A DNA stretch of 64,000 bases from Psychrobacter sp. (GTDB lineage: Bacteria; Pseudomonadota; Gammaproteobacteria; Pseudomonadales; Moraxellaceae), in NCBI RefSeq assembly GCF_030454045.1, contig NZ_JAKDJE010000004.1, positions 10,186 to 74,185 of the forward strand. Direction: 5' to 3'. Position numbers and translations under genes: made by a program. The notes beneath the pieces were generated by a model. That model saw only the letters and a program-made list of their open reading frames with translations. It made no database searches and was not told the origin of the DNA. Numbering within the stretch: the first letter of the stretch is position 1; each line of letters begins with the position of its first letter. Below, piece after piece: positions 10,466 through 19,748 of the stretch.

Positions 10466-10506
10466 ACAAAAAAGCCCACTCAAAATGAGAGGGCTTTTTT
10501 GTTTTT
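10466..10506 (-). terminator. Intrinsic terminator after cysH
   Basis: Inverted repeat around AAAAGCCC(A)CTC / GAG(A)GGGCTTTT, 10470-10497, with T-rich flanks on both strands. It lies just downstream of the minus-strand cysH and also after the plus-strand SDR remnant. Confidence 0.82.
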
Positions 10507-10534
10507 AACGAATGCTGTGAGCAATTATCAAAAA

Positions 10535-11173
10535 TTACAACTGCGTGTGCAATCCGCACTCACGGCTTTCTTCTACTTTAGTTGGATCAAAGTAGTCATG
10601 CTCGTTTGGCAAGTTGTGCTCATCTAAGTACACGTCCAAATCAGCATCGGTTTTTTCAAACAATGGTGCTACTTTTAATACGCCATCTTTAGACATACTC
10701 AAGACATCAAGGTTTTGACGGAACTCGGTTTGGTCTTTACGAATCGCGTTAAACCATACATCAGGCTTTAGCTCAGCAAGGGCGCGGCGGAATGGCTCAA
10801 GTTTCACTTGTTCAGTGAACTCGCCATGTTGCGGGTTGTCAATGCCTGGGATGCCATTCATGGTGGCGTCACGATGGGCAGCGGTTTGTTTTGGAATATA
10901 CGTCACGACGTTGAGATCAAGATCACGAATCAATTTGTTGGCAAACTGATAGGTCGCATCGGTGTTATAGCCTGAATCTACCCACAATACCGTGATGTCA
11001 GGGCGCTGCTTGGCAACCAAATGCAAGATCGCTGACTCATAAGGACGGAAGTTGGTGGTGATGATTGGGTTTTTGGCTTGCGTCAATGCCCACTCAACGA
11101 TTTGCTCAGGTGATTTACCTTGCAAATCTTGGTTTGCTTGGTCGATATCTAGGTTTGGGTGTAATTGGCTCAT
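10535..11173 (-). CDS. cysH: Phosphoadenylyl-sulfate (PAPS/APS) reductase
   Basis: Reduces activated sulfate to sulfite with thioredoxin. The 212-residue protein has the PP-loop-type fold motifs (ITTNFRPYESA, VLWVDSGYNT), the NAIRKDQTEFR segment, and the C-terminal catalytic cysteine in ECGLH. The paired cysteines (CC and CxxC) that bind the [4Fe-4S] cluster of bacterial APS reductases are absent, so by family rules it should be the PAPS type. No APS kinase (cysC) gene is seen in the window. It follows the DUF934 gene by about 50 bp in the cysI-DUF934-cysH minus-strand operon. Confidence 0.92.
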   Translation of the reverse strand: MSQLHPNLDIDQANQDLQGKSPEQIVEWALTQAKNPIITTNFRPYESAILHLVAKQRPDITVLWVDSGYNTDATYQFANKLIRDLDLNVVTYIPKQTAAHRDATMNGIPGIDNPQHGEFTEQVKLEPFRRALAELKPDVWFNAIRKDQTEFRQNLDVLSMSKDGVLKVAPLFEKTDADLDVYLDEHNLPNEHDYFDPTKVEESRECGLHTQL

Positions 11174-11224
11174 AATACATTCCTTAATAATAGTTACTAT
11201 AAAAATGGTTCTTTAATATTGAGT

Positions 11225-11815
11225 TTAGGTTTTTGAGAACATCGGTAATGCTGAAGCGTCTCGACCATCATAGCTACTGGCTAGGGCAGTGAAGGCTTGG
11301 CTAATATCAGATTTAGCATCATGCTCATTGAGTACAAAGCTGGTCGCACCAGCGCGCAGCAAATAAGCGATTTGATCACGACCAAACGCGCCTGCCATAC
11401 GAATATCGCCTTCATAACCAAGCTGACGCAGGGTCTGTGCAAAACTAAAACCGCGACCGTCCACAAAACTTGGGACATGAATCACGATCAAATCTTGCGT
11501 CAATAAAAAGTCTTTTACATCAGGCAGATCATCAGCATCGGTGTTGGACGTAATCCACACACCCAATCGGCTGCTGTGCTGCTTGAGGATATCCAATACT
11601 TGCTCTAGCAAACCGTTTGCCAGTTTTCCATCAGCATTTAATAAATCTGCTAATGGGACAAGTACATCAACTTTTTCTTGTTTGTGTAACAGCTCAAGTA
11701 AGGTCAGGTTTGATAACGCGATACCGTCAGGCAGCTGCGCTGTCGCTAGCGCTTGCCAAGTATCTTCGCCACTGATGTCTGCGCCATGGCTATCGAGCAC
11801 ATGATGATTAGCCAT
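11225..11815 (-). CDS. DUF934 family protein of sulfite reduction
   Basis: A conserved protein usually encoded next to cysI in Pseudomonas and Acinetobacter relatives; its biochemical role is not established, though a role in the electron supply to sulfite reductase has been suggested. I place the start at the ATG at 11815 (MANHHVLDS). It is preceded by a strong AAGGAG site that lies inside the end of cysI, and it overlaps the cysI stop by 8 bp, suggesting translational coupling. An upstream in-frame start at 11854 would overlap cysI more and has no clear ribosome site. The conserved region includes the GYEGDIRMAG and GRDQIAYLLRAG stretches typical of the family. Confidence 0.85.
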   Translation of the reverse strand: MANHHVLDSHGADISGEDTWQALATAQLPDGIALSNLTLLELLHKQEKVDVLVPLADLLNADGKLANGLLEQVLDILKQHSSRLGVWITSNTDADDLPDVKDFLLTQDLIVIHVPSFVDGRGFSFAQTLRQLGYEGDIRMAGAFGRDQIAYLLRAGATSFVLNEHDAKSDISQAFTALASSYDGRDASALPMFSKT

Positions 11816-13493
11816 AGACCTTCTCCTTAAAGGGGGCGATACCAACGCGGTCAATCACGTCACCAAAACCCTCAACATCTTGTTCGTTAGTGCCGCGTAT
11901 ATCGAGATAAACATCTAAAATGGTTTGTAAGGTGCTGGCCACATCATCCGCTGGCACCGCTTTTCCTAAGATTTTGCCCAATTTGGCGTCATTACTAGAG
12001 TTACCGCCAAGGCTAATCTGATACCAGTGCTCGCCTTTTTTGTCCACACCCAAGATACCGATATCCCCTGTGTGATGGTGGGCGCAGGCATTCATGCAGC
12101 CTGACATGTTCAGGCGAATATCGCCAAGATCATACAAGTAATCTAAATCATCAAACTGCTTTTCGATTTGCTCAGCAATATTATGCGTAGTAGCATTGGC
12201 GAGTGAGCAATAATCCCAACCTGGACAGACAATCATGTCGGTTAAGGTGTTGATATTGGCGCGTGCTAAATGCAAATCTGATAGCTGCTGCCACAATTCA
12301 TAAAGCTCATTGGTTTGCACATCAGCGAATACCAGATTTTGCTGATACGTACCGCGCAACTCACCAAAGCTATAACGATCAGACAAATCGGCAAGCGCAT
12401 CCATTTGCGCCTCACTCAAGTCACCTGATGGCACATAACGACCGTCTACCAGTCCGGCTTTTAAAGAGATCACTACCGCACGGTAACCGTCCACCTTATG
12501 TGCCACAGTATTCTGGTTATACCAGTTGGCAAAGTCTTTATCAGCGTTTAGTTGTTGTTGTAGCTCAGACTGTACTGCGAGCGCATCAAATGACTGATAA
12601 TCAGGCATACTGAAGTAACTGGCAGCGGTGTCAAAATTGTCATCCGTCAAGGTCAGCGGACCGTCTTTGGTGTGCGCCTCCCACTCAGCCTCTACCAGTT
12701 TGGCAAACTGATCGCCGCCTAAGCTGTCGACCAAAATCTTGATACGGGCTTTGTATTTATTGTCACGACGACCATGCAAATTATAGACGCGCAAAACCGC
12801 ATCAAGATAACTGAGCAAATGCTCGCGCGGTAAGAACTTGCGAATCGTTTTGCCGATAATAGGGGTACGCCCGAGGCCGCCGCCAACGATGACTTCAAAG
12901 CCAAGCTCGCCTGCGTCGTTTTTGACGATGTGTAGACCCACATCATGGACTTGCGTTGCCGCGCGATCCGCTTCGGTACCGATCACTGCAATTTTAAATT
13001 TACGCGGTAAAAAGGCAAACTCAGGATGAAAGGTTGACCACTGACGGATAATCTCACAATAAGGGCGTGGGTCATCGATTTCTTCCTTATGGATACCCGC
13101 ATAAGGATCGGTTGTGGTGTTACGAATACAGTTGCCTGAGGTTTGGATGGCATGCATCTGTACTGTCGCAAGCTCAGCCAAAATATCTGGCACTTCTTCT
13201 AGTTTTGGCCAGTTCAACTGAATATTGGTACGGGTGGTCATGTGCCCATAGCCTTTATCGTACTTACGGGTAATCTCAGCCAATTTGCGTAGCTGATAGC
13301 TGGCAAGCAAGCCGTAAGGAATGGCAATACGGAGCATCGGTGCATAACGCTGGATATACAAGCCGTTTTGCAACCGTAATGGCAAAAACTGCTCTTCTGG
13401 CAGCTCACCTGCCAAAAATCGCTCAGTTTGGTCGCGAAATTGGGCAACTCGTTCGTCTACTAACGTCTGGTCAGCGTAATTATATTGATACAT
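11808..13493 (-). CDS. cysI: Sulfite reductase hemoprotein subunit (CysI/NirA type)
   Basis: Six-electron reduction of sulfite to sulfide using siroheme and a [4Fe-4S] cluster. The 561 residues contain the two ferredoxin-like/siroheme domains. The cluster cysteines appear as CPGWDYC (about 425-431) and SGCMNAC (about 463-467), followed by AHHHTGDIGILG. The N-terminal half has TRTNIQLNWP and TSGNCIRNTT, which line the siroheme pocket in the family. No flavoprotein partner (cysJ) is present in the window. First gene of the operon cysI-DUF934-cysH, divergent from sat. Confidence 0.95.
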   Translation of the reverse strand: MYQYNYADQTLVDERVAQFRDQTERFLAGELPEEQFLPLRLQNGLYIQRYAPMLRIAIPYGLLASYQLRKLAEITRKYDKGYGHMTTRTNIQLNWPKLEEVPDILAELATVQMHAIQTSGNCIRNTTTDPYAGIHKEEIDDPRPYCEIIRQWSTFHPEFAFLPRKFKIAVIGTEADRAATQVHDVGLHIVKNDAGELGFEVIVGGGLGRTPIIGKTIRKFLPREHLLSYLDAVLRVYNLHGRRDNKYKARIKILVDSLGGDQFAKLVEAEWEAHTKDGPLTLTDDNFDTAASYFSMPDYQSFDALAVQSELQQQLNADKDFANWYNQNTVAHKVDGYRAVVISLKAGLVDGRYVPSGDLSEAQMDALADLSDRYSFGELRGTYQQNLVFADVQTNELYELWQQLSDLHLARANINTLTDMIVCPGWDYCSLANATTHNIAEQIEKQFDDLDYLYDLGDIRLNMSGCMNACAHHHTGDIGILGVDKKGEHWYQISLGGNSSNDAKLGKILGKAVPADDVASTLQTILDVYLDIRGTNEQDVEGFGDVIDRVGIAPFKEKVYG

Positions 13494-13848
13494 GACGTAA
13501 TCTCAGTTTTGTTTTTAGTCTTAAAAGCAGCGATGGCAGCAATCTAATATCTGTGCTCGTAGGTGATAGACTTTACCACAAATCGCCATTTAAACAATTC
13601 AGGGTCACATCATATAAGCTTCTATCTATAAACATAAATTCCTTTCAGACATATCCATATCCAAACACAGCATAAATTTTCATAACGAAAGTTAGGTAGC
13701 CTATGCTTATCAAATTTAACGCCTGATCGCTAGTACGCTACTTCTTATCTATCGACGGCTTTCTTCTCAGTTTTGTATATTTAATCACTTTCGTATTTTT
13801 GCTCATCTCTTCCAACCATTCTTTCTAATAAGAGGTTTTAATAACGAT
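13494..13848. other. Divergent cysI/sat intergenic region
   Basis: 355 bp between the start codons of cysI (minus) and sat (plus). It must hold both promoters. It is AT-rich and contains no open frame that looks coding; I could not pick out convincing -35/-10 pairs or a CysB site by eye. Confidence 0.6.
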
Positions 13849-15117
13849 ATGTCTCAGACCCAGATTCAGACCCAAAGCCAAACTCAATCCCAATCAAAGC
13901 TGGTTCCACCACATGGCAGTGCCGAGCTTAAACCACTGTTGTTAGAAGGCGACGCACGCGAGCAAGCATTAGAGCTTGCCAGCACCTTACCAACCATTAC
14001 CTTAAGCTCACGTGAGCGTGGTGATCTGATCATGTTCGGTATTGGCGGCTTTACACCATTAAATGGTTTTATGAATCAAGCCAATTGGCAAGGTGTGGTT
14101 GATAACATGCGCTTGCAAAGTGGGGATAATGCAGGTTTGTTTTGGCCCATACCGATCACCTTGTCTGCACCAAAAGCGACGGCGGATAGTTTGAGTCAAG
14201 GCGACAAAGTCGCATTGGTCGCACAAGATGGCGAAGTTATGGGCATCTTGACAGTAGAAGAGACCTATACCATTGATAAAGAACACGAGTGCCAGCAAGT
14301 CTTTACCACCACAGATCCAGAGCATCCAGGTGTCCAGCAAGTATTGGATCAAGATGATGTCAATATTGCAGGTAGCGTAGAAGTACTGAGCGAGGGCGAA
14401 TTCCCAACGCGTTATCCTGGTATCTATAAAACGCCCGCGCAAACACGTCAAATCTTTGAAGAGAAAAACTGGCAGACTGTGGCGGCTTTCCAAACGCGTA
14501 ACCCGATGCACCGCTCACATGAGTATTTGGCCAAAATCGCGATTGAGATCTGCGATGGTGTGATGATTCATTCATTGCTCGGCGCACTAAAACCAGGTGA
14601 CATTCCAGCAGAAGTACGTCAAGAAGCCATCAAAACCTTGATTGATAATTACTTCAAACAAGACACGGTCATTCAAGCGGGTTATCCGCTAGATATGCGC
14701 TATGCTGGTCCACGTGAAGCCTTACTGCACGCGTTATTCCGCCAAAACTATGGCTGTAGCCATCTGATCGTTGGTCGCGACCATGCTGGTGTAGGCGATT
14801 ACTATGGCGCGTTTGATGCGCAAACCATTTTTGAACAGGTTGGCAAAGACGATCTCATCACCCAGCCGCTAAAAATTGGCTGGACGTTCTGGTGTAATGC
14901 TTGTAATGCGATGGCATCTGACAAGACTTGCCCGCATGACGCGTCTGAACACGTTAAAGTATCAGGTACCAAGCTGCGTAAAGCGCTATCAGAAGACATG
15001 GAAGTACCAGAGAACTTTAGCCGTCCAGAAGTGCTTGAGATACTACGCAACTACTACGGCAGCATCGCTCGCGAAGAGCGCGCTGAGGTTAAACTCACGG
15101 GCGCCTCTGCGGTATAG
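13849..15117 (+). CDS. sat: Sulfate adenylyltransferase (ATP sulfurylase, Sat type)
   Basis: Converts sulfate and ATP to adenylyl sulfate, the first step of sulfate assimilation. This is the single-chain type, not the CysDN type. Motifs are the nucleotidyltransferase signature QTRNPMHRSH (about 215-224), the LLGALKPGDIP loop and GRDHAGVGDYYG (about 308). A PUA-like N-terminal domain with RGDLIMFGIGGFTPLNGFM precedes. The first 16 residues are Gln/Thr/Ser-rich and look disordered. Length (422) is normal for the bacterial enzyme without an APS kinase domain. Confidence 0.96.
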   Translation: MSQTQIQTQSQTQSQSKLVPPHGSAELKPLLLEGDAREQALELASTLPTITLSSRERGDLIMFGIGGFTPLNGFMNQANWQGVVDNMRLQSGDNAGLFWPIPITLSAPKATADSLSQGDKVALVAQDGEVMGILTVEETYTIDKEHECQQVFTTTDPEHPGVQQVLDQDDVNIAGSVEVLSEGEFPTRYPGIYKTPAQTRQIFEEKNWQTVAAFQTRNPMHRSHEYLAKIAIEICDGVMIHSLLGALKPGDIPAEVRQEAIKTLIDNYFKQDTVIQAGYPLDMRYAGPREALLHALFRQNYGCSHLIVGRDHAGVGDYYGAFDAQTIFEQVGKDDLITQPLKIGWTFWCNACNAMASDKTCPHDASEHVKVSGTKLRKALSEDMEVPENFSRPEVLEILRNYYGSIAREERAEVKLTGASAV

Positions 15118-15159
15118 ATCCAGCGCGTCAGCATAAAACATCAACGCGATATCAAAACT

Positions 15160-15200
15160 AAAAAGGTGCCATACAATGAGTCTGGCACCTTTTTGTTTTT
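15160..15200 (+). terminator. Intrinsic terminator after sat
   Basis: Inverted repeat AAAGGTGCCA / TGGCACCTTT separated by a short loop, followed by a T-rich run. Also usable on the minus strand for the convergent lipoprotein gene at 15240. Confidence 0.85.
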
Positions 15201-15239
15201 ATCATTTTTAGCATCTCTCACCGCAGTTAGCGTGATCTA

Positions 15240-15800
15240 TCAAATCTCTAAATCTTCTACCAGCTTTTGATACTCTCCCGTAAGTGAGCCACCGCCTGAG
15301 CAAAAATAATTCAGCGCATATCTATCTGGACTATCAATCGTCAGCATATTGTCTTTAAATTGAAAAAAGACGGTGCTGTCATTTGCCTGCGCCTCAAAAA
15401 TCGTACCGTGTGCCGCGTCTTGCCCCATTAATGTCGCCTTACCATCAAACTGACAAGTCTGTTTTTTGATATCGCTACGTGAGCGAACTTTTATATCGAT
15501 TTGTCGATCACTCTCTGCACGTACCATCACGCCAACCCAGTCATATCCTTGTGCACGTTTGTCATAATCTGCAGAAGCATAATCGCCAGAAATATCGTCT
15601 TTTATAACATCACTGATAACGTCCACTGGAGTTGGGTGAACCGCTACCGCACGGTGCGTAGAATCTTTCACTGTGGGTATCACGCTATGACAACCCGTTA
15701 AAGCAGCTAGGCTAGTGACCATCGTAGTGGCCATCAATGTTAGTGCAGCAGCAGAGTGAAAGCGATGGGACAAAAGAATCATAAAAAGGCCTTTGGTCAA
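15240..15800 (-). CDS. Hypothetical lipoprotein
   Basis: I do not recognise a family. The N-terminus has a basic segment, a hydrophobic run and a lipobox (LTGC), so the product is probably a lipid-anchored envelope protein. The ATG at residue 7 (MILLSHRF) is an alternative start. The mature part of about 150 residues has a charged linker and two further Cys residues (TCQF, NYFCSG) that could form a disulfide. It is convergent with sat and not obviously part of the sulfur pathway. Confidence 0.6.
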   Translation of the reverse strand: MTKGLFMILLSHRFHSAAALTLMATTMVTSLAALTGCHSVIPTVKDSTHRAVAVHPTPVDVISDVIKDDISGDYASADYDKRAQGYDWVGVMVRAESDRQIDIKVRSRSDIKKQTCQFDGKATLMGQDAAHGTIFEAQANDSTVFFQFKDNMLTIDSPDRYALNYFCSGGGSLTGEYQKLVEDLEI

Positions 15801-16143
15801 ATAAAACAGTCAAATAAATACAGCATTAGTGCTGAGAGTATCCTATAAAAGGATGGTACAGACTAGATAAATGATAGTCTACTTAATAAATCTGCCTGTA
15901 CTGATTTACCTCTCGTTTCTCATAATTTCCTAAGAGTATATGCTAAGTGCTTATGCCAACATCAGGACTTGATAAGCGGATTCGTCACTAAGCGTTTGCT
16001 ATTTATGCTGCTAGCATAACTTTCATCATCCGAAAACCGAAATCAACAGAGTAAAAGTCAAAAGAACCAAGCTCAAATGATTGTAAGCCCTATGATGATC
16101 AGAATTTTGACAAAACGCTTCTACCACCTTTATCGAGAGCATC
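15801..16143. other. Intergenic region before the sulfate-binding genes
   Basis: About 340 bp between a minus-strand lipoprotein gene and the plus-strand sulfate-binding gene, so it should hold divergent promoters. It contains a small inverted repeat GACTA/TAGTC (15861-15865 and 15875-15879). Nothing coding is seen. Confidence 0.5.
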
Positions 16144-17271
16144 ATGCAAAAAAAATTCCAAAAATTCCGCATGGCTAGCATCCAGCCAACCAATAATAAA
16201 CATATAAAAGCACGTGTACTTACCACCAGCAGTATACTTGCAGCAGCGATCATGATGACAGCTTGTAGTCCAACCGAAGGGGCGCAAAACAAAGCAGCAA
16301 ACAATGCTAATGGTGAGACGCAGGATGTCAATCTACTCAATGTCTCCTATGATGTATCTCGCGACTTTTATAAAGAATATAACGCGCTATTTAGCACTGA
16401 TTATCAAAAAACCCATCCAAACAGTAAGGTCAATATCAACCAATCGCATGGCGGCTCTAGTAAGCAGGCGCTCTCTGTTGCCAATGGACTACAAGCAGAT
16501 GTGGTGAGCTTTAACCAAGAGAGTGATATAAATCTGTTGGTTGAGAAAGGTCTAGTCGCTTCTGACTGGCAGCAAGCACTACCAAATAATGCCGTGCCGT
16601 ACACCAGCACTATGGTGCTACTGGTTCGTGCAGGTAACCCAAAAAACATTCAGGATTGGTCAGATTTAGCCCGTAACGATATCGATGTGGTCACGCCCAA
16701 TCCCAAGACCAGTGGTACGGCACGTTATGCCTTTTTGGGGGCTTACGGCTATGGCTTGCATCAATTTAAAGAAAACAGCAGTGACAACCCGGTTAAAACC
16801 AATGACTTTATCAAAAAACTGTTGGCAAACGTGGTCACTTATGACAATGGCGCGCGCGCTGCGACGACCAGCTTTACCCAGCGTGTCCTGGGCGATGTAC
16901 TCATCACTACCGAAAATGAGGCCAATTTGGTTGCTCAGCAATTCGCTAAAGGTCAGGTCGATATTGTTTATCCAAGCTACTCGATTGAGATTGCTAATCC
17001 AGTGGCAGTCGTCACTGCTGTAACTGACACAGCAGGCAAAACCAAAGCCGCAAATGCCTATCTAAAAGGCTTGTGGGACAAGCCTGCCCAAGAGCTGATG
17101 GCAGAGATGTACATGCGCCCAAGTGATGAGCAAGTCCTTGCTGCGCACAAAGACACGTTGCCTAATATGGACACGTTTGAGCCTGTCGCCGTCTTTGGCC
17201 CATGGGCAGAGATTATGGATACTTTCTTTGTAGATGGTGGTCGTTTCGATCAGCTGGCACGTACTAAGTAG
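16144..17271 (+). CDS. sbp: Sulfate-binding lipoprotein, copy 1
   Basis: Substrate-binding component for the sulfate/thiosulfate ABC transporter encoded downstream (cysTWA). The N-terminus is basic, then hydrophobic, ending in a lipobox (MMTAC), so this copy is a lipid-anchored protein and not a free periplasmic one. Family signatures are LNVSYDVSRDFYKEYN, QSHGGSSKQALSVANGLQADVV and NPKTSGTARYAFLGAYGYG. It is closely related to the next gene, a tandem paralogue, but diverges in the signal region and in several surface stretches. Confidence 0.92.
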   Translation: MQKKFQKFRMASIQPTNNKHIKARVLTTSSILAAAIMMTACSPTEGAQNKAANNANGETQDVNLLNVSYDVSRDFYKEYNALFSTDYQKTHPNSKVNINQSHGGSSKQALSVANGLQADVVSFNQESDINLLVEKGLVASDWQQALPNNAVPYTSTMVLLVRAGNPKNIQDWSDLARNDIDVVTPNPKTSGTARYAFLGAYGYGLHQFKENSSDNPVKTNDFIKKLLANVVTYDNGARAATTSFTQRVLGDVLITTENEANLVAQQFAKGQVDIVYPSYSIEIANPVAVVTAVTDTAGKTKAANAYLKGLWDKPAQELMAEMYMRPSDEQVLAAHKDTLPNMDTFEPVAVFGPWAEIMDTFFVDGGRFDQLARTK

Positions 17272-17324
17272 TTATTTAGCTATTTAGTCATTGAGTTTTG
17301 GTTTGTAGCAGGGCTTGTGTCCTC

Positions 17325-17369
17325 ACTGGCAAGTGACGCGCGTGCAATACATATCAGGCGCTTGCCAGT
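17325..17369. repeat. Long-loop inverted repeat between the two sulfate-binding genes
   Basis: Perfect 9-bp arms ACTGGCAAG (17325-17333) and CTTGCCAGT (17361-17369) with a 27-bp loop. There is no T-run after it, so it is not a clear terminator. It could be an operator or an mRNA structure. Confidence 0.5.
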
Positions 17370-17555
17370 AGGGAATTCATCGACTAGCAAACAGCTAGTT
17401 ATATATGCAAAGTATTTAAACAACTTATTGATATAATTGGTTTTGCCTACTTGTTATTCCCTTTTGGCAATAACATACGCATATTCATCATTAAACATAA
17501 TAAGATGGCGCTGTTAGCATACTTGCATTACACAACTGACATCTTTGAGGTATTT

Positions 17556-18644
17556 ATGACAGACGTAGCTCGTTATCAACAAAAGAGCAAAACCCTTAGT
17601 GCCTTGAGTATCGCAGGCGTTGCTTTGACATTGGGTCTAACTGGCTGTAGCAACAGCGAGACGACTGAGGCAGCTGATGGTGCCGCAGCGACAGAGGGAC
17701 AAAATATTGAGCTACTCAATGTCTCTTATGATGTAGCACGTGACTTTTACAAAGACTACAACCCTTTGTTTGTTGAGCATTATAAAGCTGAGCATCCAGA
17801 CAGCAAGATTCTTATCAAGCAGTCACATGGTGGCTCAAGCAAACAGGCATTGTCTGTGGCTAATGGTCTACAAGCAGATGTGGCGACCATGAACCAAGGC
17901 TCAGATATTGAGCTGCTCGAAAAAGAAGGTTTGGTTGATTCAGATTGGGAAAGCCAATTCCCTGACAATGCAGTGCCGTTTACTAGTACGATCGTATTTT
18001 TGGTACGTAAAGACAATCCAAAAAATATCAAAGACTGGGAAGATTTGACCAAAGATGGTGTTGAGATTGTCATGGCCAATCCAAAAGTGACGGGTAATGG
18101 TCGTTATGCCTTCTTAGGTGCTTATGGGTATGGCCTCCATGCTTTTGATCAAGATGAAACAAAAGCTAAAGGCTACGTTAAAGACATGCTCAAAAACGTC
18201 AAAGTTTATGAAAATGGCGGCCGCGCTGCGACAACGACTTTCGTACAGCGCGGTATCGGTGATGTACTAGTGACTTTTGAGAATGAAGCCAACCTTGCTG
18301 CAACTGACTTTGGTGCCGGTCAAGTAGACATCGTTTATCCAAAATACTCAATCAAATCAGAAAGCCCTGTGGCTGTCGTGAAGACGGTAACAGACAAAAA
18401 AGGTACCACAGACGCGGCCAAAGCGTATCTTGACTACTTGTGGAGTGAGCCTGCTCAGCAACTAGCAGCCGATTTATACTTACGTCCTAGCGTTAAGAGC
18501 GTTCTTGACAAAAACAGTGACAAATTGCCACCTGTTGAGACTTTCCGCCCGAACGATGCCTTTGGCACATGGGATGAGATCATGAGCACTTACTTCAGTG
18601 ATGGCGGTGTGTTTGATCAGTTGGCTGTTAATGCCCCGCAGTAA
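17556..18644 (+). CDS. sbp: Sulfate-binding lipoprotein, copy 2
   Basis: Second sulfate-binding protein, paralogous to the one at 16144. I place the start at the ATG at 17556 (MTDVARYQQKSK), preceded by TGAGG; the upstream in-frame extension from 17451 has no ribosome site and precedes a normal signal peptide. A lipobox (LTGC) follows the hydrophobic core. Shared signatures are LLNVSYDVARDFYKDYN, SHGGSSKQALSVANGLQADV and GRYAFLGAYGYGLHAF. It lies about 220 bp before cysT and is the likely partner of that permease. Confidence 0.92.
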   Translation: MTDVARYQQKSKTLSALSIAGVALTLGLTGCSNSETTEAADGAAATEGQNIELLNVSYDVARDFYKDYNPLFVEHYKAEHPDSKILIKQSHGGSSKQALSVANGLQADVATMNQGSDIELLEKEGLVDSDWESQFPDNAVPFTSTIVFLVRKDNPKNIKDWEDLTKDGVEIVMANPKVTGNGRYAFLGAYGYGLHAFDQDETKAKGYVKDMLKNVKVYENGGRAATTTFVQRGIGDVLVTFENEANLAATDFGAGQVDIVYPKYSIKSESPVAVVKTVTDKKGTTDAAKAYLDYLWSEPAQQLAADLYLRPSVKSVLDKNSDKLPPVETFRPNDAFGTWDEIMSTYFSDGGVFDQLAVNAPQ

Positions 18645-18724
18645 CGGCTGGCTAGCCTCATATAAATAGCAGTCATACCATCTATCGTAATGCCGCTGTT
18701 TATATAAAAGCCGCGAAGTATCCC

Positions 18725-18759
18725 ATAAAGGACATGGTCATACGTACTATGTCCTTTAT
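18725..18759 (+). promoter_or_regulatory. Hairpin between sbp copy 2 and cysT
   Basis: Perfect 11-bp arms ATAAAGGACAT (18725-18735) and ATGTCCTTTAT (18749-18759) with a 13-bp loop, and only a weak T-rich tail. In binding-protein operons such a structure often stabilises the upstream binding-protein message or partly terminates before the permease genes. That role is inference. Confidence 0.55.
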
Positions 18760-18862
18760 ATTGTAAGCCGACCAATAATAATTTTAATAACAGTTGTGAT
18801 AATAATGGTCTTACAGTGAGCACCCTCGCTAAGTACCATCAGTTAGGCAATAGGACATCACT

Positions 18863-19747
18863 ATGAGTGCAACATCTTCTTCTGCCCGTAAACCCGCTAA
18901 TAAAAAAGGGTGGCTAACACGTTTGCGTCAGCGTAACGTGCTGCCTGGGTTCGGTCTGAGCATGGGCATTACTGTCTTTAGCTTGTCGTTATTGGTGGTC
19001 TTACCGTTCGCTATGATGGCTTATACCACAACCCAGATGGGCTGGACGGGTTTTTGGGAAACCATCACTCAGCCACAAGTGACGGCGGCTATCAAGCTGA
19101 GCCTATGGATGTCGTTTTTGGCGATGCTGACCAATATGGTCTTTGGTACGCTTGTCGCGTGGGTACTTGTCCGCTATGAGTTTTGGGGCAAGTCGTTAAT
19201 TAATGCCTTGGTTGATTTGCCTTTTGCCTTACCAACCGCAGTGACGGGTATCTCGCTTGCCACCCTTTATGCCCCCAATGGCTTGATTGGTCAATGGTTT
19301 GCCAAGTTCGATATTCAGGTCGCCTTTACGCCGATAGGTATTTGGTTGGCATTGGTTGTGGTGAGCTTTCCCTTTATCGTTCGTGCCGTACAGCCAGTAC
19401 TCGCTGAGCTGTCGGTTGAGTTTGAAGAAGCTGCCGCCGTATTGGGTGCCAATCGCTTAACCACCTTTCGCAAAGTAATTTTGCCAGAACTACTGCCGGC
19501 CTTACTCATGGGCGCAGGTATGATGTTTGCCCGTGCCACTGGCGAGTATGGTTCGGTGATTTTTATCGCAGGTAATATTCCGATGCAGTCTGAGATTTTA
19601 CCGCTCATTATCATCAGTAAACTTGAGCAGTTTGATGTTCAAGGTGCTTCTGCGGTTGCACTGTTTATGCTACTCATATCGTTTGCGATTTTATTGACCA
19701 TCAATATCATGCAGTGGAAACTGTCGCACCGCGTAGGAGCTCGCTAA
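18863..19747 (+). CDS. cysT: Sulfate/thiosulfate ABC transporter permease CysT (CysU)
   Basis: One of two inner-membrane permease subunits of the sulfate importer. The 294 residues have about six hydrophobic segments and the EAA loop EFEEAAAVLGANRLTTFRKV with the conserved Gly that contacts the ATPase. The segments LPFALPTAVTGISLATLYAPNG and GEYGSVIFIAGN are typical of CysT. cysW follows directly (stop at 19747, next start at 19749), so the two are coupled. Confidence 0.94.
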   Translation: MSATSSSARKPANKKGWLTRLRQRNVLPGFGLSMGITVFSLSLLVVLPFAMMAYTTTQMGWTGFWETITQPQVTAAIKLSLWMSFLAMLTNMVFGTLVAWVLVRYEFWGKSLINALVDLPFALPTAVTGISLATLYAPNGLIGQWFAKFDIQVAFTPIGIWLALVVVSFPFIVRAVQPVLAELSVEFEEAAAVLGANRLTTFRKVILPELLPALLMGAGMMFARATGEYGSVIFIAGNIPMQSEILPLIIISKLEQFDVQGASAVALFMLLISFAILLTINIMQWKLSHRVGAR

Positions 19748-19748
19748 T

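Noticed and set aside
14059..14511. 150-codon minus-strand frame inside sat
   Set aside because: Antisense to a well-conserved enzyme with no recognisable motif or start signal.
16026..16340. Hydrophobic minus-strand frame overlapping the start of sulfate-binding copy 1
   Set aside because: It is antisense to the signal peptide of a clear gene; the hydrophobicity follows from the complementary strand. No ribosome site.
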